Assembly: GCA_030672305.1 (NCBI GenBank)
Contig: DAOVGR010000001.1
Coordinates: 1-37,298 of the forward strand
Reading direction: 5' to 3'
DNA length: 37,298 nt
From: Thermoplasmatales archaeon
Lineage (GTDB): Archaea > Thermoplasmatota > E2 > DHVEG-1
Below are positions 1-12,746 of the stretch, piece by piece. The notes beneath the pieces were generated by a model. That model saw only the letters and a list, made by a program, of their open reading frames with translations, had not been told where the DNA came from and did not search any database. Every line of letters begins with the position of its first letter. Position 1 is the first letter of the stretch. Made by a program: the position numbers and the translations under genes.

Positions 1-2
1 CA

Positions 3-647
3 ATTTGGATTAGAAACACAGAAAAATATCACAAAGAAAGGTGGATATCAATATTTTTATGCTTCTTTTGGGGAGCAACTATTGCAATTATTGCTGCAAT
101 TATCCTTGAGTTATTGTTGAATTTTTCACTTACTCCTTCAATTGATGATCCAAATATTTTAGGCCTTACAATGGTAATATTTATTGCACCGATTGTTGAA
201 GAATTTACAAAACCTCTTGCATTGCGATTGAAAATTGTAAAAAAGGAATTGAATGAATTGGAAGATGGTTTGATTTATGGTGCAGTTGCAGGACTTGGAT
301 TTTCAGCAACAGAGAATCTATTATATGGATGGTCATTTTTGGAATTAAGTATTATTTATTTTCTAGTATTAATTACAATACGAAGTTTTGGCGCCTGTTT
401 ATTACATGCATCTGCTACAGCATTGACTGGTTATGGTTATGGAAAATACATAATGAAGCACACAACAATATTGCGTGTTTTACCCTATTTCTTGTTGGCA
501 ATAGTAGTCCATGCTTTATACAATTCACTACTTTCATTTGATATATATGGAGCAGCAGCAGGCCTGGTTATTGCCCTACTGCTTTCTCTTGTTACAATTT
601 CTATTCTCAGATATAAAATTAAAAAACTTGACGAACAAAGCGGCTAA
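3..647 (+). CDS. PrsW-family intramembrane metalloprotease, 5' end missing
   Basis: This is a multi-pass membrane protein of the PrsW/CPBP-like protease type. The reading frame is open to the left edge of the window (it reads I-W-I-R-N-T-E-K from base 3), so the N-terminus lies outside; the TTG at 114 is an internal codon and not a credible start. The family signatures are visible: a paired glutamate in APIVEEFTK (around 183-212), a second glutamate in the segment SATENLLYG (around 300-327), and histidines in LLHAS and VVHALYNS. These are the residues expected to form the metal site inside the membrane. PrsW proteins cleave membrane-bound partners such as anti-sigma factors in bacteria; the archaeal substrate is unknown. 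The gene converges with the zinc-ribbon gene on the other strand, and the two stop regions overlap by 4 nt. Confidence 0.85.
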   Translation: MWIRNTEKYHKERWISIFLCFFWGATIAIIAAIILELLLNFSLTPSIDDPNILGLTMVIFIAPIVEEFTKPLALRLKIVKKELNELEDGLIYGAVAGLGFSATENLLYGWSFLELSIIYFLVLITIRSFGACLLHASATALTGYGYGKYIMKHTTILRVLPYFLLAIVVHALYNSLLSFDIYGAAAGLVIALLLSLVTISILRYKIKKLDEQSG

Positions 648-1177
648 TTTTTACCAAAAAAAGCTCTAACATGGGGTCTTGTAATATAATAAAGGAAAAT
701 TAGACCAATGGGAATAGACATTGCAAATAAAATTCCACCAAATGTCCATGCCCATTCTCTTCCTTTTAATAGTCCATATGGTAAAATGATTGCAGATATC
801 ATAAATATTGAAACATAATAAATCCACAACAAAGTTGAAACCTTAAATCCAAGTAAACTATAGTATATATAAATTGTAATTATCGCTTCCAAAATAATAA
901 TAAAAACAAGAAAAGTAACACCAATAGGGCGTTTAATTTTTTGTTTTATCATTTCTTTTTTTATTTCTTTTTTCTCAATTTCCGGTGATGTTATGTCCTT
1001 TGATTTTCTTTTTAAAAAATTTTTATAATCTATTTCAGAGTCAAAAATTATTGGCATTCCTTGGTATCCACAATTCCTGCAAACATTTCTTGATGTATAC
1101 CCTGTTAAGACCCCATCTCCCATTCTCCCTTGGAAAATGCGTCTACTTCCACAATTAGGACATGCAATAATTTCCAT
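644..1177 (-). CDS. Zinc-ribbon membrane protein, function unknown
   Basis: A 177-residue protein with an N-terminal zinc ribbon (C6, C9, C33, C36; CPNC and CRNC pairs), a charged Lys/Glu-rich linker at about 55-83, and three hydrophobic segments at about 84-107, 112-136 and 143-165. The ribbon is predicted to face the cytoplasm. The ATG is preceded by a GGAG-like ribosome site about 9 nt upstream on the minus strand. I do not recognise a specific family. It sits next to two further membrane proteins with zinc ribbons (1259-1828 and 1855-2520), suggesting a local theme, but no function can be assigned. Confidence 0.8.
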   Translation of the reverse strand: MEIIACPNCGSRRIFQGRMGDGVLTGYTSRNVCRNCGYQGMPIIFDSEIDYKNFLKRKSKDITSPEIEKKEIKKEMIKQKIKRPIGVTFLVFIIILEAIITIYIYYSLLGFKVSTLLWIYYVSIFMISAIILPYGLLKGREWAWTFGGILFAMSIPIGLIFLYYITRPHVRAFFGKN

Positions 1178-1258
1178 TTTTTTTAATTCTCCGTTTACAA
1201 ATTTGAATAAATTTAAATTATAAGAATTATTACTCTTATAAAGTGAGAGGAGATTTTT

Positions 1259-1828
1259 ATGCCAAATTTTTGTCCAAGCTGTGGAGCCAAGGTAGATGAA
1301 GGATATAAATTTTGTCTTAGTTGTGGTGCAAAACTACAACTTGAAAGCACTAATGAACTTAGTAAACCTGAGGAACAGGTTGCACCAGCACCTCCGCCAC
1401 AACAACCTAATTCACAAGAAAGTATTACACCAGCGACACAACCGAGAAGATTAAATAAGATTTTATTAATGTCATTGATTGCAATAATCGCTGTAATAAT
1501 AATCATTGTTGTAATTGTTTTTATGTTTACAGGTGGGGGTGTAATTGATAATCGTTTTGTTGGTGAATGGGAACAATCTGATGGTGGGGTTATGACAATT
1601 GATTGGACCTTTAAAAGTGATGGATCTATGGAGATAATGGGTATGGACCTTGCCTCCTGGAATGTAAAAGGTAATCAACTTTGTTTTAAAACCAATGAAT
1701 TTTGGGATGAATTTATGCCAGAAGGAACCTTAGATGAAGTATGTTATAACTTCGAGTTTTCTAATGGCGGTAATACTGTAACATTATCAATAAATGGAAG
1801 TGAAAATTTTATTTTAACAAAGAAATAA
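1259..1828 (+). CDS. Zinc-ribbon, single-pass membrane protein with lipocalin-like outer domain
   Basis: A 189-residue protein with a double-zinc-ribbon half at the N-terminus (C5, C8, C19, C22), a Pro/Gln-rich linker at 38-62, one transmembrane helix at about 68-90, and a small beta-rich C-terminal domain beginning N-R-F-V-G-E-W-E-Q. The 'GEWE...DGSMEI...LCFKT' pattern resembles small lipocalin-like or DUF5640-type domains of archaeal and bacterial surface proteins (recalled, not searched). Topology would put the ribbon inside and the beta domain outside. The start is supported by GAGAGGAG about 8 nt upstream of the ATG. It is followed after 26 nt by another zinc-ribbon membrane protein on the same strand, so they may be co-transcribed. 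Confidence 0.82.
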   Translation: MPNFCPSCGAKVDEGYKFCLSCGAKLQLESTNELSKPEEQVAPAPPPQQPNSQESITPATQPRRLNKILLMSLIAIIAVIIIIVVIVFMFTGGGVIDNRFVGEWEQSDGGVMTIDWTFKSDGSMEIMGMDLASWNVKGNQLCFKTNEFWDEFMPEGTLDEVCYNFEFSNGGNTVTLSINGSENFILTKK

Positions 1829-1854
1829 AAAAATGAGATGGGCGGAGATAAAAT

Positions 1855-2520
1855 ATGGTAGATTTTGTAAGAGGAATAAAAACAGGTATTGCAGCGGGTA
1901 TAGTATACGGTATAATCTATGTTATATTTATGATAATTGTTGTAGTGATATTTTGGCAATCAATCGATGTTACTGCAAGTGATATGATTGCAGTTATTGT
2001 ATCTCTTCTTCCAACCTGGATTGCGGGTGGAATAATTAGCGGAATAATTTTAGGATTAATCTTTGGATTAATATATGCAGTAGTTTACAACTCGATACCG
2101 GGTTCTTCTGCAGTTGCAAAGGCTGCTATTCTTTCATTAATTGGATGGGCAATATTTCATCTTGGAATTGGTTATGGTAACTATATAATTGATCCAATAT
2201 ACTATTTAGTAAGTAATATTATGTTTGGTCTAATTAATTGGTTTATTTGGGCAGCAATTTTTGGAAAATTATGGAGTAATTATGGAATGCCCGCACAAGC
2301 ACCAATGCAACAACCGATGTATCAGCAACCTACTCCTGCACAGACGCAACCTGTTTATCAAGCTCCTCATCCACAAACTCCTCCACCAGCTCAGAGTCCA
2401 CCACAAACACAACCTTCTCCACAACTACAAACTAATACTACACCAAAATTCTGTTCACAATGTGGCTCTCCTGTAGTACCAAATACTAAGTTCTGTTCAC
2501 AATGTGGATTTAAACTTTAA
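1855..2520 (+). CDS. Multi-pass membrane protein with C-terminal zinc ribbon
   Basis: A 221-residue protein whose first 140 residues form about four glycine/isoleucine-rich membrane segments (roughly 12-34, 47-78, 90-108, 115-135). A Pro/Gln/Met-rich linker (144-195) follows, then a C-terminal zinc ribbon (C200, C203, C214, C217). This mirrors the 1259-1828 protein with the ribbon at the other end. An upstream GGCGGAG motif about 8 nt before the ATG supports the start. The low-complexity linker also opens another reading frame, which is a shadow. Function unknown; proteins with this plan are common in uncultured Euryarchaeota. Confidence 0.82.
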   Translation: MVDFVRGIKTGIAAGIVYGIIYVIFMIIVVVIFWQSIDVTASDMIAVIVSLLPTWIAGGIISGIILGLIFGLIYAVVYNSIPGSSAVAKAAILSLIGWAIFHLGIGYGNYIIDPIYYLVSNIMFGLINWFIWAAIFGKLWSNYGMPAQAPMQQPMYQQPTPAQTQPVYQAPHPQTPPPAQSPPQTQPSPQLQTNTTPKFCSQCGSPVVPNTKFCSQCGFKL

Positions 2521-2541
2521 AAAACTCTTTTTTTTATTTTT
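2521..2541 (+). terminator. T-rich terminator between convergent genes
   Basis: Directly after the stop codon at 2518-2520 there is an 8-base T run (2528-2535), an A, then five more T. Archaeal RNA polymerase terminates on such T-rich tracts. The 19-nt gap separates this gene from the convergent Cys-rich gene. Confidence 0.5.
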
Positions 2542-2743
2542 ATAAACCTCGTTCTTTATACATTTTAATAAAATTATCAATTGATCTATCGTAAGTTTTT
2601 TCAACATCATCTGGAAAAAAACAAGCAGGAACCTCCCCTCTTGGTAAATGATATCTAAGACATTCACAGCACATCCCTTTTCTACTACAAGGGTAGCTAC
2701 AATTACATATAACTTTATTTTTATCTACTTTACATTCTGACAA
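2540..2743 (-). CDS. Small Cys-rich DUF6485-like protein
   Basis: A 67-residue protein with eight cysteines (C4, C13, C15, C19, C25, C26, C28, C41) and the pattern C-S-Y-P-C-S-R-K-G-x-C-C-E-C-L-R-Y-H, followed by G-E-x-P-A-C-F-F-P and Y-D-R-S-I-x-x-F-I. I recognise this as the small family annotated DUF6485 (from memory). It probably binds one or two metal ions or an iron-sulfur centre; the biochemical role is not known. It starts 3 nt after the ligA stop codon, so it is almost certainly the last gene of the polX-ligA transcription unit. Confidence 0.85.
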   Translation of the reverse strand: MSECKVDKNKVICNCSYPCSRKGMCCECLRYHLPRGEVPACFFPDDVEKTYDRSIDNFIKMYKERGL

Positions 2744-2746
2744 CGT

Positions 2747-6465
<3,719 letters not shown>

Positions 6466-6476
6466 AACTCACGCTC

Positions 6477-7139
6477 TTAATTTTCAAAATAGATTACAAT
6501 TTTAACCTCATCACCATCCTTAAGATTTAGTTTTTCTCTTAGATGATTATAAGATATGAACTCAAGAATATTTGAATAATGAGTACGTAATGGAAGAACA
6601 ATTGCACCGTCTGAACCATTAATTTTTGCTCTAAAGCATCGAACACTCCCAAATGTCCGATTCTTGGTTTGAAATTCCTCAATATTTATTGCTTTACTAT
6701 TTTTTAAAAGTCTTAACTTGTTTCTTTCAACATATTCAATCTCAACATTTAATGTTCCAGGATAAGGTACAAATCCAAGTTTCTCTCTAAATTGCTCAAT
6801 ATAACCATCTTGCTCAGTATAGTACCTTCCTTCACCAAGACCAGAAAGGACCTTGCCTTTGAATATAATCCTATCAGTTAGTTCAAATATCTGTTTGTAT
6901 TGTAAATGTTCCTCTTGTAATTTTTCTTCACCAATACCTGTGACCATTATTAGTTGTTTTTTTATCCCAAGTTCTCTTTTTATCATTCCTTTTTTATCAA
7001 GTTCGACAAGATATCTAGAAGCAGTTTGCTGACTAGTTTCAAGTTGTTTAGCAAGTTCAAGGGAAGATATTTCAATTTTATTTTTAATAGCTCCTAGTAG
7101 AGCAAGTTCTTTTAAAGTTTGTAGAAGATATGGTTTCAT
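6477..7139 (-). CDS. ribK: CTP-dependent riboflavin kinase with N-terminal HTH domain
   Basis: A 220-residue archaeal RibK, which makes FMN from riboflavin with CTP as phosphate donor. The N-terminal half (about 1-88) is a winged helix (LELAKQLETSQQTASRYLVEL at 27-47 forms the recognition unit). The C-terminal half (about 90-218) is the kinase cradle-loop barrel, marked by GLGEGRYYTEQDGY (100-113) and GFVPYPGTLNVE (122-133), the nucleotide and Mg-binding signatures. The same HTH-RibK fusion is known from Thermoplasma, which fits the proposed lineage. The HTH suggests it may also repress flavin genes, but no operator can be identified here. It lies in a leftward series with a small winged-helix gene upstream and polX downstream. 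Confidence 0.94.
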   Translation of the reverse strand: MKPYLLQTLKELALLGAIKNKIEISSLELAKQLETSQQTASRYLVELDKKGMIKRELGIKKQLIMVTGIGEEKLQEEHLQYKQIFELTDRIIFKGKVLSGLGEGRYYTEQDGYIEQFREKLGFVPYPGTLNVEIEYVERNKLRLLKNSKAINIEEFQTKNRTFGSVRCFRAKINGSDGAIVLPLRTHYSNILEFISYNHLREKLNLKDGDEVKIVIYFEN

Positions 7140-7155
7140 ATAGTTGCCTCTCCTA

Positions 7156-7383
7156 TTAACCTCGAATTATTTTAGCTAATTTTTCCCCTTCTTTTGTAAA
7201 TACGTATTTATTACCTTTTTTTTCAAGAATTCCTCCACTTATAAAATCCTCAGTTATTCTTTTTGCAACATTTAAAATTATTCGATGTTTCTTTGTAATT
7301 ATATTTAAATTAGTCTCACCTGATGCAAATCCATCAAAAATTGCCCTTCTGAATTTATTTGAAAGTATATATCCCTCTTCCAT
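7156..7383 (-). CDS. Small winged-helix DNA-binding protein
   Basis: A 75-residue basic protein that fits a winged-helix fold: an N-terminal helix (SNKFRRAIFDGFASGE), a helix-turn-helix-like region (LNIITKKHRIILNVAKRITEDFISGG), and a beta wing (ILEKKGNKYVFTKEGEKL). This is typical of archaeal stand-alone transcription regulators. It is 16 nt upstream of ribK on the same strand and is probably the first gene of the ribK-polX-ligA-DUF6485 unit. It diverges from the NOG1-like GTPase gene with a 51-nt promoter region between them. The specific regulon is unknown. Confidence 0.75.
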   Translation of the reverse strand: MEEGYILSNKFRRAIFDGFASGETNLNIITKKHRIILNVAKRITEDFISGGILEKKGNKYVFTKEGEKLAKIIRG

Positions 7384-7434
7384 ATAATACCAACATCTTA
7401 ATTTACAGGTAACACATAAAGTTTTTCAATTATT

Positions 7435-8391
7435 ATGTTTAGACATATGCCTCTGGTTCTTTCTGCTGAAGAAATTTTAAATAAAGCTTTTAGGAAAACA
7501 AATAAAGTTCAAATAATTGATAGAAATGCTTTATACAAAAAAAAGAAAACTATAATTGCAAAAACAGAATCATTTTCAGACACTATTGTGTCATCTCTTG
7601 AACAATATGTGAAAAATTTTCCATCCATTAATAATTTGCCACCTTTTTATCAAGAACTAATTGATATAAAGATAAGTGTTGGCCAACTTAAGAAAGCATT
7701 AGGTGCTGTTGATTGGGCAAGAAAAACATGTCAAATGATATACTCTAAACAGTCCAAGTCATTAAGAAAGTCTAGAAAAATTGATTTTTTATTAAGCAAA
7801 CAGCAAGAGATATACGGAAGGATCTCAAGTGTAATAAAACAGATTGATAAAGAGCTTGTAGTAATTATTGATGCACAAAAAATAATGAAAAAATTCCCTG
7901 ATATCTCTGATATTCCTACAGTTGTAATTGCAGGATACCCAAACGTAGGTAAATCCTCCCTTTTAAGGTGTCTTTCTTCTGCTAAACCAAAGATTGCTCA
8001 ATATCCTTTTACAACTAAGGAAATATCCGTAGGCCATATTGAAAGAAAAGAAAGACATATTACAAATCGTTATCAAATAATTGATACACCCGGTCTTTTA
8101 GATAGGCCTATTTCGAAAAAAAATGATATAGAAAGACAAGCAGTTGCAGCACTTACTCATCTTGCAGATATTATTATTTTTGTAATTGATCCTACTGAGA
8201 CCTGTGGTTATACTTTAATTGACCAAATGCATTTGCTATCCCAAGTAAAAAAAATGTTTATTGATTCTTATTTCATAATAGTTGAAAACAAGGCTGATTT
8301 TAAAAAGACTGGTTCTAAATATTTAAAGGTTTCTTGTGAAAGTGGTGAAGGAATAGAAATTCTTATTGAAAAGATATATTCAAATTTTTAA
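7435..8391 (+). CDS. NOG1-family (Obg-related) GTPase
   Basis: A 318-residue NOG1-type GTPase, involved in large ribosomal subunit assembly. The N-terminal helical domain (about 1-155) carries the NOG1-like opening PLVLSAEEILNKAFRKTNK and the segment LGAVDWARKTC. The G domain shows G1 GYPNVGKSS (167-175), G2 threonines in PFTTKEISVG (191-200), G3 DTPGLLDRP (217-225), G4 NKAD (285-288) and a divergent G5 SCESGEG (300-306), where the usual Ser-Ala is Ser-Cys. It ends shortly after the G domain, as archaeal NOG1 proteins do, lacking the eukaryotic C-terminal extension. A second in-frame ATG at 7447 is a possible start. Confidence 0.93.
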   Translation: MFRHMPLVLSAEEILNKAFRKTNKVQIIDRNALYKKKKTIIAKTESFSDTIVSSLEQYVKNFPSINNLPPFYQELIDIKISVGQLKKALGAVDWARKTCQMIYSKQSKSLRKSRKIDFLLSKQQEIYGRISSVIKQIDKELVVIIDAQKIMKKFPDISDIPTVVIAGYPNVGKSSLLRCLSSAKPKIAQYPFTTKEISVGHIERKERHITNRYQIIDTPGLLDRPISKKNDIERQAVAALTHLADIIIFVIDPTETCGYTLIDQMHLLSQVKKMFIDSYFIIVENKADFKKTGSKYLKVSCESGEGIEILIEKIYSNF

Positions 8392-8408
8392 TTGGAAAAA
8401 AAGAGATA

Positions 8409-11400
8409 TTAATCTTTTTTCTTAATCATTTTTATTGTGATATAGCGTGTAAATACTATGAGACTAATAAATAAAGCAATCATTAGTATCAATTGATTTG
8501 TTTGTAATAATGTTAAACTGACTTTTCCAGGAATGGACTCGACATAGTTACCCGCGTAATCCCAAACTATAACTTTGAATTCATAGTAACCACTTCCTTC
8601 CTCAGCAGAAAATTGCCATTCGTAAACAGATCTGTTTAAACTTTTTCCATATTGTTTCCAGTTACTCCATTTATCATTGTCTGGAGAATACCGATATTCT
8701 AATGTTGCATAATCAATATCTTCATCGTAAGGAATATACGCAGTAATAATGTATTCGTCCTTCCAGCCACCTCCTTCAAGGTCTGATAGGTCTAAATCAA
8801 CCTTGGTACCTGGTGGAATCGTGTCTTTTATTATTGCAAGTGCATCATTATCTGTTATTGTTTGATATTGATTACCTGCTGCATCAGTTATTCTGAAGTA
8901 TATAAAGTATATATTATCATCTTCCATATATTCCCAATCTGATTCTTTTAGTGTCCATTCTCCTGTGTAAGCGGAATTATTGATGTCTTCATCGTTGATT
9001 TTTATCCATTCGCCTCGGAAACTTAGTCTGTATTCTACATCTTTTAGTAAATAATCATCTAAGAATAGGATTGATAACTCTGGTAATTTGGCAAATTGAT
9101 ATAGTTCTTCTAAATCTGGTAAAAGTGGTAGAATTTTATCAAATACAAAGAAATATTCTATTTCGTCAGGAAATTCTTCCATATTTCCTGCTCTATCCTT
9201 AGCAATTGTGCATATCTCATAAAGTCCACTAATGTCAGTATCAAAATCCCATTCATATGGGGATTCAGATAATCCATATTGTGTGAAATTTTCTTGACCT
9301 TCGAGTTTATAGTATAGTGAAATTGTTTTTACTCCACTCTCGTTTTCACCTGAATCAGTTGCATTAGCTATTATTCTAAAAGGTTCATTGTATTGTGATA
9401 ATAAACTAGATTTGATAAATGATATGGGTGCCTCTGTGTCAAGTTTGAAATCTTCAGTAAGTTCAAATATTGCTCTGTTTCCAGATAGGTCCTTTATTGA
9501 TATCTCAATTCTTTTTAAATCATAAGCTGGCTCAATTTTTGTTACATCAGCAGTTACTGTTTGATTACTTTCAGTTGCATTTTTTCCTGTACATTCTGCA
9601 TCATACCATTTTGATTTTTCATCATTTTTATAGATAAGTCGATATTTTGCAGAGGTTACATCAAGTCCTGGATGATTATCATATACTTGAATAGTACACA
9701 CTGGTTTATTGCTATTTATCCATCCACCAGGATCTGGTGAAAATGTATCACTCACAAAAATTGGTGGATCTTCCTCTGAACTGAATGTCACTTTCCAACT
9801 ATGAAGAATTGGAGTATCATTTGTTGTATTTAGATTTGCACGAAGTTGGATTATTCCTGTATTAAATATAGTTGAATCAGATATATCGTTATTCGATCCA
9901 TTAAGCCCGCTCATCAAAATGTTTCCATCACCATCAAGTATGCTAAAGGAGATTTTGCTATCTTTGGAAGTATTATATTCTGCAATAAATCTGTTCCACC
10001 ATTTTCCTGATTGAACATGAATGGGGGTTGAGTATATCTCTCCAACATTGTTAACCTGATAATCTCCTAAGCAAATTAAATGACCAATATTTACTGAACC
10101 TATAGGTAAAAGTTCAGTTGCACTTGTAACAACTAATCCATCTGTAACAATTGGAGATGAGTAAAAATAAAGAAGAAGTTGGAATTTGATTCCCTCAAAC
10201 TCAATTGGATACTCAAATCTAAGTTTACCATTATTTGCATTAATAGCGTATACATGCCCATTTTCAGATCCAATATAAACAGTGTTACCAACAACAGCCG
10301 GTGAAGAACAATAATATGTCGATAACATACCACCAAAGCTTTTTTTAATATTAAATCTCCATCTCTCTTCACCTGTTTCTATATCTAATGCAAGTAAGGT
10401 TCCATTTGTAGCCATTATAAAAACGGTATTACCAGATACTGCAGGAGTGGAAGCCGGTTCAGAGGTTGCGATAATGTTTTGAAAGTCAAGACCCTTTAGC
10501 AAGGTGGTTCTCAATAGAGTTGATTCATTTCCTAAGGTTTTGTTCCAAAGCATTTCACCTGTTTCTGCACGAAGAGCAAAAACTTTATCTTCACCAGAAT
10601 AGGATAAAAGACTTTGCTCTCTACTAAGAATAATAACTATTTTACCATTTTCATCTTCAGCAATGACTGGTGATGACCGTCCTATCATTCCTATACTTAC
10701 ATTCCATAATAGTTTTCCACTATTTTCTTCAAATGCAAGTAAGCTTGGTCCTTGAATATTTTCACAACCAACAAATACTATCCCATCATCTATTGCAGGT
10801 GTAGAAAGACTACCTGCAGGAAGAGTAATAGGGTATCCATCAGATACCTTACCATCATCTAGATTAAAAGCATAAAGATAATTGTTTAATCCTAGTCCAT
10901 TATTTAAAATGGTATTCAACCTAGAATACATGTAATAAAGTTGAGGTACATCTGCAAACATACCGCTCCAAGAAGTTAAATAAACCTTCCCATTAGCAAT
11001 TGTTGGAGAAGATGAAAAACAAATTGGGCTAGTTAGATCATCAAAAAAATCCGTGGCCCAATTTCTCGTTGATAAATCTGCAGCTTCTAATGCATAAACC
11101 TTATTAAATTTAGTATCAAGTTCACTTGTAGCTACAATTACTAATTTTTTACCTTTTGAATTTTCACCTATAGCAACTGATGATTCAACAAAGTATTTAT
11201 CATCACTATAATCGATTGGATCCTGAATACTATCATCTGAATCAGATCCAAGATTAAATGCATATATTCTTTTGTCATTTGAGGCAATATAAACCAATCC
11301 ATCACTCATAACAGGACTACGGAACCAACCACCATAATCACTATCTATATCTGTTGTCCAATAGGTTTTATTATTATCTTTATCAATATCTGGCCCTACA

Positions 11401-12662
11401 TATGATCTTGTATTTGAAGGATTTTTTCCAAATAAAGGCCATTCACTATAAAATCTACTAAGCTTTACTTGGTTATCTTCAATATTAACTCCTAGACTAT
11501 CATCAACTCGATAAGAATATGTAAAGTTATCATAGAAACCATCAATAGTTCTCCACAATACTCCCCAGCTGTTGAGAAGAGGTGTGAATTGAGAGCTATC
11601 AGAATGAAGTAATGCTTTCAGTCTAATTGCTTTATAATCTGTCCCCAGAGAAGATAGATCTATTGGTGATGTGGAAAAACCGTCTGAATTTCCATCAAGA
11701 GATTCAATTAGATTGTTATCATTATCTAAAACTTGTATTTTTACATTAGTATTGCTGCTTGGTTCTGAACCATCCCAAAATACACTTTCCCAGCTTTTAA
11801 ATTTACTACTTTGTGGTACAATAGAGTCAGAAAAAACAAAACCATTTGGATTGTAACCTTCTTCAATACCAAGTTTTACCTCAATATAATCTGACCATAA
11901 CTTAGATCGATGAACTTTTCCAGAACCATTTGTAGGAGTAGCAACAATAAGAATGTCGATTCCTCCTTCTTCACTAACATATTTTTGACTACTTACTTCA
12001 TCACCAATAAAACCTCTTGGATAAGTAACATTTTCATCATATTTTATACTATGAATAAAATTCCAGCGAGGTATATAATCTCCATAACTCCAAATATACA
12101 TGGTAATTTTTTGAACATTTGCAGTTGCATCGTAATTTCCTGATTGCCAGCCTACCCAGAATTTTTCTATCAGCTCAACATCTTCATCAATTGTAAATCT
12201 GAATAAATTCATTGGATACGAGGTATAATTCAGATTTCGCCACCAGACAGAATGAGTTATTTCAGTTTTACCATCATTCTTATAATCTATATTGCTATAA
12301 TCTCCAAAGTCATAGCCCGGTATAAGATTTGGATTTATGAATTTTGAAAGAAGTTGAAGAATATCTCCCTCACCTGGATTAATTAGAGTATCTGTAATTT
12401 CCCATGCCTCAATATTGTTTGGTTTTTCTTTGTGATTATATGTTATATTAAGTGGTTCGAAGCTTAATGTTATTCTGCCCTTTTCTAATGTACAATTCTC
12501 AAGTGTTATACTACCATCTTCTTTAAAGTCATCATATGCAACTCCATCAACATTTGAAACAACGAAATCCGCAGATACATTTGGAGGAAAAGCTAAACCA
12601 ATAACAACTAATAAAAGAATAAATACTGTAAAGTATTTTTTACAGTTATAATCTGAATTCAT
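8409..12662 (-). CDS. Large secreted PQQ-type beta-propeller protein with C-terminal membrane anchor
   Basis: A 1417-residue surface protein. A signal peptide (about 1-31, hydrophobic core FTVFILLLVVIGLAF, ending VSA) precedes an N-terminal beta-rich region (about 32-400). A PQQ/pyrrolo-quinoline-like beta-propeller follows (about 405-870) with many repeats of the type 'S-P-x-[IV]-x-x-G-x-V-[YF]-[IV]-x-x-x-[ND]-G-x-[IL]-x-A-[FL]'. Several Ig-like or bacterial Ig domains (about 960-1385) contain 'DTEAPIS', 'DKILPLLPD' and 'DTIPPGT' linkers. One transmembrane helix (about 1388-1408) is followed by a short basic tail (KMIKKKD). It is therefore tethered by a standard helix, unlike the secreted propeller proteins at 24-28 kb, which end in the RFP-type tail. 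Probable role: binding at the outer cell surface; no catalytic residues can be named. Confidence 0.85.
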   Translation of the reverse strand: MNSDYNCKKYFTVFILLLVVIGLAFPPNVSADFVVSNVDGVAYDDFKEDGSITLENCTLEKGRITLSFEPLNITYNHKEKPNNIEAWEITDTLINPGEGDILQLLSKFINPNLIPGYDFGDYSNIDYKNDGKTEITHSVWWRNLNYTSYPMNLFRFTIDEDVELIEKFWVGWQSGNYDATANVQKITMYIWSYGDYIPRWNFIHSIKYDENVTYPRGFIGDEVSSQKYVSEEGGIDILIVATPTNGSGKVHRSKLWSDYIEVKLGIEEGYNPNGFVFSDSIVPQSSKFKSWESVFWDGSEPSSNTNVKIQVLDNDNNLIESLDGNSDGFSTSPIDLSSLGTDYKAIRLKALLHSDSSQFTPLLNSWGVLWRTIDGFYDNFTYSYRVDDSLGVNIEDNQVKLSRFYSEWPLFGKNPSNTRSYVGPDIDKDNNKTYWTTDIDSDYGGWFRSPVMSDGLVYIASNDKRIYAFNLGSDSDDSIQDPIDYSDDKYFVESSVAIGENSKGKKLVIVATSELDTKFNKVYALEAADLSTRNWATDFFDDLTSPICFSSSPTIANGKVYLTSWSGMFADVPQLYYMYSRLNTILNNGLGLNNYLYAFNLDDGKVSDGYPITLPAGSLSTPAIDDGIVFVGCENIQGPSLLAFEENSGKLLWNVSIGMIGRSSPVIAEDENGKIVIILSREQSLLSYSGEDKVFALRAETGEMLWNKTLGNESTLLRTTLLKGLDFQNIIATSEPASTPAVSGNTVFIMATNGTLLALDIETGEERWRFNIKKSFGGMLSTYYCSSPAVVGNTVYIGSENGHVYAINANNGKLRFEYPIEFEGIKFQLLLYFYSSPIVTDGLVVTSATELLPIGSVNIGHLICLGDYQVNNVGEIYSTPIHVQSGKWWNRFIAEYNTSKDSKISFSILDGDGNILMSGLNGSNNDISDSTIFNTGIIQLRANLNTTNDTPILHSWKVTFSSEEDPPIFVSDTFSPDPGGWINSNKPVCTIQVYDNHPGLDVTSAKYRLIYKNDEKSKWYDAECTGKNATESNQTVTADVTKIEPAYDLKRIEISIKDLSGNRAIFELTEDFKLDTEAPISFIKSSLLSQYNEPFRIIANATDSGENESGVKTISLYYKLEGQENFTQYGLSESPYEWDFDTDISGLYEICTIAKDRAGNMEEFPDEIEYFFVFDKILPLLPDLEELYQFAKLPELSILFLDDYLLKDVEYRLSFRGEWIKINDEDINNSAYTGEWTLKESDWEYMEDDNIYFIYFRITDAAGNQYQTITDNDALAIIKDTIPPGTKVDLDLSDLEGGGWKDEYIITAYIPYDEDIDYATLEYRYSPDNDKWSNWKQYGKSLNRSVYEWQFSAEEGSGYYEFKVIVWDYAGNYVESIPGKVSLTLLQTNQLILMIALFISLIVFTRYITIKMIKKKD

Positions 12663-12746
12663 ACTAATACTCCAATAATAGGTAATATTTAATAATTTTT
12701 AAATTATATGCAGTATATAGATTTATATACTTTACGGTTTATATAT

